Below are positions 24,826 to 33,152 of a stretch of 64,000 nt of DNA, in pieces. The translations under genes and the position numbers were made by a program. Numbering within the stretch: the first letter of the stretch is position 1; every line of letters starts with the position of its first letter. Source of the stretch: ZC4RG30 sp963777735 (GTDB taxonomy: Bacteria; Pseudomonadota; Gammaproteobacteria; Steroidobacterales; Steroidobacteraceae); NCBI GenBank assembly GCA_963777735.1, contig CAVZRQ010000004.1, positions 37,812 through 101,811 of the forward strand, given 5' to 3'. Under the pieces are notes generated by a model. It was not told the origin of the DNA and made no database searches. It was given only the letters and a program-made list of their open reading frames with translations.

Positions 24826-25473
24826 ATGGCAAAAATGCGACTTGTATTCCACGCTCTGGGCGCCTGCTTTGCAGCCACCGCCATGGCTGCGCCGCTGGAG
24901 CTGCGCATGCTGGGGGTGGACGGCAAGGGCATTGCGGGGACTGTCGTAACGCTGCGCAGCATGGATCCGGCTCGCGCCGCTCCCCGCCCGGTGGATGCGC
25001 AGATCGACCAGGTGGATCGGCAGTTCGTACCCCATGTGCTGGTTGTTCCGACTGGCTCGAAGATCGGCTTTCCGAACACGGACACCGTCCGTCACCAGGT
25101 CTATTCGTTTTCGCCTGCGAAGCGGTTCGAGTTGCCGCTTTACCGTGGCAAGCCCCATCCGCCCGAGGTGTTCGATCGCGCCGGCGTCGTGACACTCGGC
25201 TGCAACATCCACGACCAGATGCGCGCCTATGTGTATGTCGTGGATGCGCAGTATTTCGGTCGCACGGATGCCGGCGGCACCTGGAAGGTGACCGATGTGC
25301 AGCCGGGTACCTACACCGTGCAGATCTGGCACCCGTTGTCGCGCGATTCGCGACCGCTGATTGATCAGCAGGTCAACGTCTCTGCAGCCGAACCAACGCT
25401 CACGCTGCGTGCCGCTGCGCCATTGCGGCTGCGGCCCGAATCACAGATTCCTGCCAACTGGGATGCGTACTGA
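24826..25473 (+). CDS. Periplasmic cupredoxin-fold protein (often annotated methylamine utilization protein)
   Basis: 215 residues with a signal peptide (ALGACFAATAMA). After an Ig-like strand region come type-1 copper ligands: H90 (TDTVRHQVYSF), C126 and H129 (LGCNIHDQ) and M132, the His-Cys-His-Met set of blue copper proteins. A C-terminal beta sandwich (TDVQPGTYTVQIWHP) resembles carboxypeptidase-regulatory modules. A periplasmic electron carrier or copper-binding role is inferred. The stop is immediately followed by the porin start. Confidence 0.8.
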   Translation: MAKMRLVFHALGACFAATAMAAPLELRMLGVDGKGIAGTVVTLRSMDPARAAPRPVDAQIDQVDRQFVPHVLVVPTGSKIGFPNTDTVRHQVYSFSPAKRFELPLYRGKPHPPEVFDRAGVVTLGCNIHDQMRAYVYVVDAQYFGRTDAGGTWKVTDVQPGTYTVQIWHPLSRDSRPLIDQQVNVSAAEPTLTLRAAAPLRLRPESQIPANWDAY

Positions 25474-25474
25474 A

Positions 25475-26668
25475 ATGAAAGTTCTCGCGACTTCAATCCT
25501 GGCCGTATTGCTGGCACCCTGCGCCCAGGCTGAACTGGAAGCTGAACTGGATCTGCGTCTGGTGCAATCGGATGGCCGCGACTCGTTTCTGGATGGTGGC
25601 CTCGGCAAACTGCGCTTCGACGGCAATGATGACGGTTTGCAGCTGGGCCGCGCGCGTCTCGCCTGGCGTGGCTCGCCGGGCGGGAACTGGCATGCCAATG
25701 TGGATCTCTCTGCCTGGAGTCTCGACGACCACAACGCGATCGACGTAACCGAGGCCTTTCTCGAATGGCGCCCCGTGCCAACTTCCGCGTGGCGCTCCAA
25801 CGTCAAGCTCGGTGCTTTTTATCCACCCATCTCGCTGGAGCATCGGGCTTCAGGCTGGACCAATCCCTACACCATCAGCAGCTCTGCCCTGAACACCTGG
25901 GTGGGTGAGGAGCTGCGGACGATCGGCGTCGCCTACGAACTGGAACATCTGGGCATTGCTGCGGGTGGGCGGTTTGATTTTGGCGCGCATGCCGCCGTAT
26001 TCGGCTGGAATGATCCGGCCGGTGTGGTGCTCGCCTTCCGTGGTTTCTCGCTGAACGATCGCCAGACACCCTTGTTCGGGCGCATCGGCACCCATGCTTA
26101 CGGCTTTCGGGAGCAACGCGTCCTCTTCTCCGAGATCGACAATCGTCCCGGCTTTCATGCCGGCGTTTATGCGAAGCATGACAGCGGTCTCGAACTTCGC
26201 GCGCTGCGCTATGACAATCGTGCCGATCCCACGGTGTTCAAGGCGAGCATCAGTGATTTCGCCTGGCTCACCAAGTTCAATACCCTGGGCGCGCGTTACG
26301 ATGGTCCGGGCGGCTTCGCCCTCATCGCGCAGTGGCTCAAGGGAACCACCGATGCGAGCGCGGATCCCGCCAACAGCTGGCGTTTCGAGACGGCCTTCGC
26401 GCTGCTGGCCCGGGAGTTTGGCGCGCACCGCCTCGCCGTGCGTTACGACGATTTCAAGGTGTGGCCGGCTGCGGTACCGGGCTCACCCTGGGGAGCCGAG
26501 AGCGGGAACGCGCTGACGCTGGGATGGACATGGATGCTCGACGAGCACATCCAGCTGGCCACCGAATGGCTGCAGGTGGACAGCGATGTGGGGAACCGCG
26601 CCGCACTCGGCGAACCCGTCAATGCAAAAGAAAAGAGTCTGCAGCTGGCGCTGCGCCTGACGCTGTAG
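25475..26668 (+). CDS. Porin-like outer-membrane beta-barrel protein
   Basis: 397 residues from ATG 25475, one base after the cupredoxin stop. There is a signal peptide (ILAVLLAPCAQA). Repeated amphipathic strands, such as GLQLGRARLAWRGSPG, NWHANVDLSAWS, VGEELRTIGVAYELEH and HIQLATEWLQVDSD, fit a 16-18-stranded barrel of phosphate- or maltose-type porins. The terminal LQLALRLTL is a barrel-closing strand. The transported substrate is unknown. Coupling to the cupredoxin suggests a shared function, perhaps copper or a redox-active substrate. Confidence 0.8.
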   Translation: MKVLATSILAVLLAPCAQAELEAELDLRLVQSDGRDSFLDGGLGKLRFDGNDDGLQLGRARLAWRGSPGGNWHANVDLSAWSLDDHNAIDVTEAFLEWRPVPTSAWRSNVKLGAFYPPISLEHRASGWTNPYTISSSALNTWVGEELRTIGVAYELEHLGIAAGGRFDFGAHAAVFGWNDPAGVVLAFRGFSLNDRQTPLFGRIGTHAYGFREQRVLFSEIDNRPGFHAGVYAKHDSGLELRALRYDNRADPTVFKASISDFAWLTKFNTLGARYDGPGGFALIAQWLKGTTDASADPANSWRFETAFALLAREFGAHRLAVRYDDFKVWPAAVPGSPWGAESGNALTLGWTWMLDEHIQLATEWLQVDSDVGNRAALGEPVNAKEKSLQLALRLTL

Positions 26669-26685
26669 CGCCAGGCGGGCGCCGG

Positions 26686-28041
26686 TCAGTGACTGGCGCC
26701 GGCCTCTCCGCGAATATCGACCTTGCGCAGCAGCAGGATGCCAGTGGCCAGCACGGCCAGTGCCAGTGGCACCATCGGCACATAGAACATCTGCTGAATG
26801 GGCAGCTGCTGCGCCATGAAATAGCCGCCGACTATCGGCCCGCTCAATGAGCCGATGCGGCCCACGCCCAGCGCCGCACCCACACCCGTAGGCCGACACG
26901 ACACGGGATAGATCAGCCCCGCCGAAGCATTGAGCACGCCCTGGCAACCGATGATGCCGAAACCAGCCATGGTCACGGCGGCCGTGAGCAACACGGCGGA
27001 CGAGAAGCCGTTGGTGGCGATGGTGAAGCAGCCAGCCAGCCCCAGCAGCAGCAACGTCAGGGCCCAGTACAGGCCGAGCCGCCCCAGCATGAACACCGTG
27101 AGGATGGCGGCAATGGTTCCACCCCAGTGCAACACGCCATTCGTGAAAGCCGTCTGTTGCTCGCTCAGACCCGCGTCGCTCAGCATCACCGAGATCCAGC
27201 TGTTGATGAAATGCATCGACAGCAGCGTGCAGGCAAACATCACCCACAGCAGTGGCGTGGTGAATCGCAGCGATCCGCGGAACAGGTCGCTGACGCTGCC
27301 GCGCTGGCTTTCGCCGGCCACCTGCGAGCGCAGCATGAACTGTGTTTCGGGGGTGATTTTCAGCGATGGGTCGAGCTCACGGGCGCGCGCTTCAATCTCG
27401 GCGCGACGCTTGCCCCGGTAAGTGAGGAACAGGATCGACTCCGGCAGCTTCCACGCAATGACCAGCGCCACGATGATGGGCACGATGCCTCCCACCACGA
27501 ACAGCGCCTTCCAGCCGAAAATGGGCACCAGCCAGGCCGCTACGACGGAAGGCAAGCCGCTGCCCAGCGACATACCGATGATCGGTATTGCCGTCAGTTT
27601 CGCGCGTTTGCTCGACGGCGAGATCTCGGCCGTCAGCGCGATGACATTGGGCAGCACACCGCCAAGGCCGAGGCCTGTCAGGAAGCGCAGTATTCCCAGC
27701 TGGAGCGGATTGGTGGCCAGCAGGCACAGCAGCGACATGCAGGCATAGAGAATGGTGCCGTAGACGATGACCCGTTTGCGGCCGAAGCGGTCGCCCAGGT
27801 TGCCGAGGAACATGGCGCCGAACATCATGCCGAGCAGATTGGCGGAGCTGACGAGGCCCAGTGCCTTGGGCTCGATGCCCCATTCCTTCGCCAGCCGCGG
27901 CGCCGCGAATGCGAGCAGCTGCAGATCGAAACCATCGCACAGCAAGGCAACCAGCAGCAGGCCGAGAACGAAGAAATTGCGCCCTGTCAGTATCTGCCGG
28001 TCGATCAGATCCTCGACCAGCACAATGCGTGCTTCCGCCAT
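26686..28041 (-). CDS. MFS transporter, aromatic acid:H+ symporter type
   Basis: 451 residues with twelve predicted membrane helices in two six-helix halves. The family signature after TM2 is GNLGDRFGRKRV; another follows TM4 (LRFLTGLGLGGVLPNVIALTAE). TM1 has the aromatic-acid symporter signature LLCDGFDLQLLAFAAP with its proton-coupling aspartate. Substrates of relatives are benzoate-like or hydroxybenzoate compounds. It lies 15 bp after acetoacetyl-CoA synthetase on the same strand. Confidence 0.88.
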   Translation of the reverse strand: MAEARIVLVEDLIDRQILTGRNFFVLGLLLVALLCDGFDLQLLAFAAPRLAKEWGIEPKALGLVSSANLLGMMFGAMFLGNLGDRFGRKRVIVYGTILYACMSLLCLLATNPLQLGILRFLTGLGLGGVLPNVIALTAEISPSSKRAKLTAIPIIGMSLGSGLPSVVAAWLVPIFGWKALFVVGGIVPIIVALVIAWKLPESILFLTYRGKRRAEIEARARELDPSLKITPETQFMLRSQVAGESQRGSVSDLFRGSLRFTTPLLWVMFACTLLSMHFINSWISVMLSDAGLSEQQTAFTNGVLHWGGTIAAILTVFMLGRLGLYWALTLLLLGLAGCFTIATNGFSSAVLLTAAVTMAGFGIIGCQGVLNASAGLIYPVSCRPTGVGAALGVGRIGSLSGPIVGGYFMAQQLPIQQMFYVPMVPLALAVLATGILLLRKVDIRGEAGASH

Positions 28042-28056
28042 GCGCTTCGCCCCCCG

Positions 28057-30048
28057 CTACATCTTGTAGTCTTGCTGCGTGCGAGCGTACTCGATAAAGA
28101 AATCCAGCGCCGCGGGATTCGCCATGGCGTCCCGGTTGGCGGCCTTGGCCAGCGGCACGCCGGCGAGGATGCGGCGCACCGGCACTTCCATTCGCTTGCC
28201 GGAAATGGTGTAGGGAATGGCAGGCACCTGATAGATCTTGTCGGGGATGTGCCGCGGGGTGTATTCGCTGCGCAGCCGGTTGCTGATCTGCTTGATGAGC
28301 TCGTCGTCCAGAACACGTCCTTCAGCCAGCTTCACGAACAGCGGCATGAAGAAGTGGCCGCCGGGCAGATCCAGGTTGACGATGAGCCCGTCTTCAACGC
28401 CCGGCACCAGCACGATGGTGCGGTAGATCTCGGAGGTGCCGATGCGGATGCCATGCCGGTTCAGCGTGGCATCGGAGCGGCCCAGCACATAGGCGCCGCC
28501 GCGCGCATTGATCTTGTAGAAATCGCCCTGCCGCCACATGCCCGGGAAATCGGCGAAATAGGTCTCGGTGTAGCGCTCGTCGTTCTTGTCGTTCCAGAAG
28601 CCGACCGGCATCGAGGGTGCGGGCTGCGTCACGACCATCTCGCCTACTTCATCGATGGCGAACTGGCCGTCATCACCAATGACATGCACCGAGATGCCGA
28701 GGCAGCGCGCCTGCATCTCGCCGGCACGCTGCGGCAGGATCACGCTGCCACCGACGAAGCCAGAGCAGATATCCGTGCCGCCGCAGCCCGGTGCGATCCA
28801 GCAATCCTGCTTCACGTTCTCGTGGAACCACTGCTGGCACTCGGGCGAGACCGGTGAACCGGCCAGCGTGATCGACTTCAGGTTCGAGAGATCGAACTTG
28901 TTCTTCGGCACAATGCCGTTCTTCTCGAGGATGGACTGGTACGTGGGGCTGGCGCCGAACATGTCGGCCTTGGAATCCTGCACCATCTTCCACAGCAGGT
29001 CGCCATCCGGCCAGGCCGGGTTGCCGTCGTAGAGCACCGGCTTCACATCCGACAACAGGCTGCTGACGAGGAAGTTCCACATCATCCAGCCGGTGGTGGT
29101 GAAGAAGAACATCGTCTCGCCGGCATGCATGTCGAAGTTGAAGGCGAGGTGCTTCAGCTGCTCGATCATGATGCCGCCATGGCTGTGCATGATCGGCTTC
29201 GGCAAACCGGTGGTGCCTGAAGAGAACAGGATCCACAGGGGATGATCGAAAGGCACTTCCTCGTACTGGAACTCCGCGCGCGATACCGGCGGGTGATCGA
29301 GCAGCTCGTTCCACAGGATGGTGCCGGGCGTGAGACGACGCGGGTTCGCGGTATCGAGATAGGGCAGCTGGATCACGTGTTTCACGCTGGTGAGCTGCGC
29401 CAGGATCTTTTCCACTTCCCCGCGGCGGTCAAACGGCTTGCCGCCGTACTGGTAGCCATCGACATGGAAGAACACGACGGGCTCGAGTTGCAGGAAACGA
29501 TCCAGCACACCCGGCGTGCCGAAGTCCGGACCAACGGAAGACCAGATCGCGCCAAGGCTGGTGGTGGCCAGCATGGCGATCATCGCTTCCGGCACGTTGG
29601 TCATGTAGGCGCAGACGCGATCACCGCGCTTCACGCCGAGCTTGCGCAGGCGCGTGGCAACGATGCGCACCTTGCTGCCGAGTTCTTCCCAGGAAAGTGC
29701 CTGCAGGGGTTGCCGCTCATTCAGATGCAGCACTGCAGTGGCATTGGGACGTTCATGCCGCAGCATGTGACGCGCGTAGTTGATCTCTGCGCCAGGGAAC
29801 CACTGCGCGCCTGGCATGGTGCGCTTGCCCAGCACCGCGGTGGGTGGCCGCGTTGCCTCGATGCCGAAGAAATCCCAGCAGGCCTGCCAGAATGCATCGA
29901 TGTCGGTGGTGGACCATTTCCACATCGACTCGAAATCCGGGAACGTCAGGTTGCGTTCCTTGGCCAGCCAGTTGCGGAAGTCGGTGAGCCTGGCACGTGC
30001 GATGCGCTCCGGCGATGGCGTCCACAGCACTGTTCCAGCCTCGATCAT
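28057..30048 (-). CDS. Acetoacetyl-CoA synthetase
   Basis: 663 residues, a member of the acyl-adenylate-forming family close to acetyl-CoA synthetase. The N-terminus LWTPSPERIARARLTDFRNWL and the AMP-binding signatures WILFSSGTTGLPKPIMHSHGG and GCGGTDICSGFVGG fit AacS. It activates acetoacetate to acetoacetyl-CoA, which can feed PHB, mevalonate or ketone-body use. The catalytic lysine is in the C-terminal SGKRMEVPVRRI. It is probably co-transcribed with the downstream MFS gene. Confidence 0.9.
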   Translation of the reverse strand: MIEAGTVLWTPSPERIARARLTDFRNWLAKERNLTFPDFESMWKWSTTDIDAFWQACWDFFGIEATRPPTAVLGKRTMPGAQWFPGAEINYARHMLRHERPNATAVLHLNERQPLQALSWEELGSKVRIVATRLRKLGVKRGDRVCAYMTNVPEAMIAMLATTSLGAIWSSVGPDFGTPGVLDRFLQLEPVVFFHVDGYQYGGKPFDRRGEVEKILAQLTSVKHVIQLPYLDTANPRRLTPGTILWNELLDHPPVSRAEFQYEEVPFDHPLWILFSSGTTGLPKPIMHSHGGIMIEQLKHLAFNFDMHAGETMFFFTTTGWMMWNFLVSSLLSDVKPVLYDGNPAWPDGDLLWKMVQDSKADMFGASPTYQSILEKNGIVPKNKFDLSNLKSITLAGSPVSPECQQWFHENVKQDCWIAPGCGGTDICSGFVGGSVILPQRAGEMQARCLGISVHVIGDDGQFAIDEVGEMVVTQPAPSMPVGFWNDKNDERYTETYFADFPGMWRQGDFYKINARGGAYVLGRSDATLNRHGIRIGTSEIYRTIVLVPGVEDGLIVNLDLPGGHFFMPLFVKLAEGRVLDDELIKQISNRLRSEYTPRHIPDKIYQVPAIPYTISGKRMEVPVRRILAGVPLAKAANRDAMANPAALDFFIEYARTQQDYKM

Positions 30049-30297
30049 TCCTGCAGCTCCACTCGAAAAAGTGCGCTATTGAAGCATGATTCGTGCACCG
30101 GTTGCCGTACTCGCAGAATCACCATCACCAATGGGCAATCGTGAATCACTAACATCGCCTCCGGGTTTACACTTCGCTGCAACTGTCCTTGTTCCGTGCA
30201 CATTTCGTTTCTCGACTGAACGACAGCGTCGGGAATGCTTGCCATGGGCAGAGTCTGACCGAATACTCATAAGCAATACGCTGACAGGGGAATGATG

Positions 30298-30732
30298 ATG
30301 ACGACCGATGAACTGGCGAGTGTCGAAGCCTGCCGCTCGCTGATCCTGGAGTTTGCAGCGCGGATCGACAACGGCCAGGCAGGGACACTGGGCGAGCTGC
30401 TGACCGAAGATGCCACCTTCGCGCGGCCCACTGCGCCCGATGTGATCATCCATGGTGCCGCTAACATTGTCGCGGCGTTTGCTTCGCGCCCCAAGACCAT
30501 GGTCACGCAACATCTGAACCTGAACATCCGCATCCAACTCACTGGCCCTGATTCTGCCGAGGGCAATTCCATCGTGATGCTGTACATCGCCAGTGCCAAC
30601 GACGAACTGGTCCCAGGCAAGGGCCGCAAGGCAGGTGCGCCACTGCTCGGCACCTGGACCGATCACTTCGTGCGCACGGCTGCGGGCTGGCGCTTCAAAG
30701 ACCGCCGCGGCGCGGTCACCATGCACACCTGA
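30298..30732 (+). CDS. SnoaL-like / NTF2-fold protein
   Basis: 144 residues from the third of three tandem ATGs (30292, 30295, 30298); the AGGGG at 30286-30290 is best spaced for the last. The alpha+beta NTF2 pattern is clear: EACRSLILEFAARIDNGQAG, then TEDATF, HLNLNIRIQL and DHFVRTAAGWRFKDRRG. Relatives are polyketide cyclases, ring hydroxylase small subunits or binding proteins. No catalytic residue can be assigned. It lies 8 bp before the NAD-binding gene. Confidence 0.78.
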   Translation: MTTDELASVEACRSLILEFAARIDNGQAGTLGELLTEDATFARPTAPDVIIHGAANIVAAFASRPKTMVTQHLNLNIRIQLTGPDSAEGNSIVMLYIASANDELVPGKGRKAGAPLLGTWTDHFVRTAAGWRFKDRRGAVTMHT

Positions 30733-30740
30733 GCCTGGCC

Positions 30741-31316
30741 TTGCTGACACCGGCTTCAACGATTGCCGTATTGGGCTTCGGCGAGGTGGGTCGCCGCATT
30801 GCCGTGCCGCTGGCGCGCCGCGGTGTCGCGCTGCGCGCGCACGATCAGCAGCTTGATGCGAGCGCTACCAATCGGCAGATGCGTGCGCGGATGGAAGCCG
30901 CGGGCGTGGACCCTGCCAACAGCATCGCGGATGCGCTGCGCGGCGCACGACTGGTTATTGCTGCCGTGGGCAGTTCGGCTACGCGTGAGCTGCTGCAGGG
31001 AGTAGCGCCACAACTGACCCGCGGGCAGGTGTTGCTGAACCTGTCCCACATCCCGACGGCGGAGCATCTGGAATGTGCCGCGCAGGTTGAGCGTCAAGGC
31101 GCACTTTACATAGCGGGGCTCGCGGACTCGCCACTGCTGCTGGCCGGGGCCCGCGCCCAATCATTGGCGTCGGCTCTGGAAACCCTGGGCTGTCCCGCGC
31201 GTGCCATCGCAGCCGAGCCGCAGTGCCTGACGAGCAGCCAGCCGGTTGCACAGGGAACCGACATGCATTCCATCGAGGCGGCAGCCGTCACGCCGCTGCG
31301 TTGCGAGTTGCCCTGA
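30741..31316 (+). CDS. Short NAD(P)-binding protein of the 6-phosphogluconate dehydrogenase-like fold
   Basis: 191 residues from TTG 30741. The Rossmann start TIAVLGFGEVGRRIAVPLARRG and a 6PGDH-like middle (SIADALRGARLVIAAVGSSATRELL, GQVLLNLSHIPTAEHLE) are clear. The C-terminal substrate/dimerisation domain present in normal ~290-residue relatives is absent; the protein ends CELP three bases before plsC. The reduced form could be real or a remnant. Substrate unknown. Confidence 0.7.
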   Translation: MLTPASTIAVLGFGEVGRRIAVPLARRGVALRAHDQQLDASATNRQMRARMEAAGVDPANSIADALRGARLVIAAVGSSATRELLQGVAPQLTRGQVLLNLSHIPTAEHLECAAQVERQGALYIAGLADSPLLLAGARAQSLASALETLGCPARAIAAEPQCLTSSQPVAQGTDMHSIEAAAVTPLRCELP

Positions 31317-31319
31317 ACC

Positions 31320-32045
31320 ATGCAGTTCCTGCGCTCACTGATCTTCACCGGCTTCTTCCTGCTGTTCACGTTCTGCTACGCGATCTGCTTTGCGATCGTG
31401 GCCGCCTTCCTGCCATGGCGTGCCCGCTTCGCGATGGCCAGGCTGTGGGCCAACATCCTGCTTGGAGCACTCGCCATCCTCTGCGGATTGCGCTACCGCG
31501 TGGAAGGCCGCGAGCATCTGCCCCAGGGCAGCGCCTGCGTCGCGCTGATGAAGCACTCCTCAGCCTGGGAGACCTTCGCGCAGGCCGCCATCCTGCCGCC
31601 GCAGGTGTGGGTACTGAAGCGTGAACTCACGTGGATTCCCGTCATCGGCTGGGGCGTGCATTTCCTGCGCTGCATTGCCATCAATCGTGGTGCGGGTGGC
31701 GCAGCCGTGCGGCAGCTGATCGATCAAGGTCGTCAGCGCCTGGCCGAAGGCAAATGGATCGTGGTGTTTCCCGAAGGCACGCGCATGCCACCGGGCGAGA
31801 CGCGTCGTTATGGAGTGGGCGGTGCTGCTGTGGCTGTGGAAACCGGCAGCCTGGTTGTTCCCGTCGCGCACAACGCCGGCTACTTCTGGCCACGCCGCGG
31901 CCTGCTGAAGAAGCCGGGTTGCATCCGCGTGGTGATCGGCCCGCCGATCGAAACACGTGGCCGCGATCCACGCGAGGTGAATGAAGAGGCACAGCGCTTC
32001 ATCGAAGCGCATTCTGGCCCGTCAGAGCAACGCGGCGATCGCTGA
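31320..32045 (+). CDS. plsC: 1-acyl-sn-glycerol-3-phosphate acyltransferase
   Basis: 241 residues. An N-terminal membrane anchor (SLIFTGFFLLFTFCYAICF) precedes the acyltransferase motifs KHSSAWETF (catalytic His, the HX4E variant common in proteobacteria), RCIAINRG and the substrate-binding FPEGTRMPPGE. It converts lysophosphatidic acid to phosphatidic acid at the inner membrane. It begins 3 bp after the NAD-binding gene and overlaps the convergent glutathione peroxidase gene by 24 bp. Confidence 0.92.
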   Translation: MQFLRSLIFTGFFLLFTFCYAICFAIVAAFLPWRARFAMARLWANILLGALAILCGLRYRVEGREHLPQGSACVALMKHSSAWETFAQAAILPPQVWVLKRELTWIPVIGWGVHFLRCIAINRGAGGAAVRQLIDQGRQRLAEGKWIVVFPEGTRMPPGETRRYGVGGAAVAVETGSLVVPVAHNAGYFWPRRGLLKKPGCIRVVIGPPIETRGRDPREVNEEAQRFIEAHSGPSEQRGDR

Positions 32046-32498
32046 GTCCAGACTCTCGGGGCTGTCTTTAGGCGCGTAGCGTGCCACCACCTCGCCCTGG
32101 CGATCCACCAGGAACTTGGTGAAGTTCCACTTGATGCCTTCGGTGCCAAGCAGACCGGGCTTCGCATTCTTCAGATGCTGGTACAGCGGATGCGCATCGT
32201 CACCATTCACGTCGATCTTGCCGAACATCGGGAAGGTGACATCGTAGGTGGAGCTGCAGAACGCCGCGATTTCCGCTTCGCTGCCCGGCTCCTGCGCGCC
32301 GAACTGGTTGCAGGGGAAACCCAGCACCTCGAAACCGCGATCCCGGTACTTGCGATACAAAGCCTCCAGGCCGGTGTATTGCGATGTGAAACCGCAGCGG
32401 CTGGCCACGTTGACGATCAGCAGCACCTTGCCGCGATAGCCCGCAAGTGGAACAGCGGTGCCATCCAGCCGCTGCATCGTGATTTCAGGGAGTGGCAT
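32022..32498 (-). CDS. Glutathione peroxidase (cysteine type)
   Basis: 158 residues. The peroxidatic cysteine is C35 in NVASRCGFTSQY (cysteine replacing selenocysteine); the other catalytic residues sit in GFPCNQFGAQEPGS and KWNFTKFLVD. Such bacterial enzymes reduce lipid and other hydroperoxides, usually with thioredoxin in practice. The start is 3 bp before the stop of the FMN reductase gene on the same strand. Confidence 0.93.
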   Translation of the reverse strand: MPLPEITMQRLDGTAVPLAGYRGKVLLIVNVASRCGFTSQYTGLEALYRKYRDRGFEVLGFPCNQFGAQEPGSEAEIAAFCSSTYDVTFPMFGKIDVNGDDAHPLYQHLKNAKPGLLGTEGIKWNFTKFLVDRQGEVVARYAPKDSPESLDSAIAALL

Positions 32499-32501
32499 CG
32501 A

Positions 32502-33059
32502 TCACGCCTTCCGCAAGGGCTGCAATGCACCGGCCCAGGCTTCCACCTGGTCGAGCATCTGCGTCAGGGTTTTTTCCTGATGCGCCTGTGGCTTGAAGGT
32601 CGTGAAATGCTCGAAGTCATGCGCCAGCAGCAGGCTCAGCGCGATGCGCACATCGGCCAGCTCCAGGTTGCTGCAGATGGCGCGCAGCATTTCGATGGAA
32701 CGCGCCGCACCCACGCCGCCATAACCCACGAAGCCCACCGACTTGTTGCTCCATTCCTTGTAGAGGTAATCGAGCGCATTCTTCAGCGCGGCCGAGGGAC
32801 CATGGTTGTATTCCGGGGTCACCATCACGAAGCCATCGAAGCCCGCGATCGTGGCAGCCCAGCGCTTCGTGTGTTCTTTCGTGGGTGGGCCCATCGCAGG
32901 TGGCACCGGCTCATCGAGCAGCGGCAATGCGTAATCCACCAGATCGATCAGCTCGTACTGGGCGCTGCTGCGCTGGCTCGCGATGCCGTGTACCCACTGC
33001 GCCACCGACAATCCCTTGCGACCCGGGCGGGTGCTGCCGACGATGATTCCGATGCGCAT
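32502..33059 (-). CDS. NADPH-dependent FMN reductase family flavoprotein
   Basis: 185 residues from ATG 33059. The FMN phosphate-binding loop GSTRPGRKGLSV and the family motif TPEYNHGPSAALKNALDYLY are present, as is GYGGVGAARSIEMLR. Such enzymes reduce FMN, quinones, azo dyes or chromate. It is the first gene of a two-gene unit with glutathione peroxidase, which suggests an oxidative or electrophile stress role. Confidence 0.9.
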   Translation of the reverse strand: MRIGIIVGSTRPGRKGLSVAQWVHGIASQRSSAQYELIDLVDYALPLLDEPVPPAMGPPTKEHTKRWAATIAGFDGFVMVTPEYNHGPSAALKNALDYLYKEWSNKSVGFVGYGGVGAARSIEMLRAICSNLELADVRIALSLLLAHDFEHFTTFKPQAHQEKTLTQMLDQVEAWAGALQPLRKA

Positions 33060-33152
33060 GATTACTTGTCTCCCCAACTCATGCGGACTAGGCTAGCACG
33101 GCACTGACCGCATCGCGGCGCGTGAAACACAAGAATGATCCGGGGAGCCTCC

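Noticed and set aside
26668..26699. Hairpin between the porin and MFS genes
   Set aside because: Only a 7-bp stem with an 18-nt loop, overlapping both gene ends; too weak to call a terminator.
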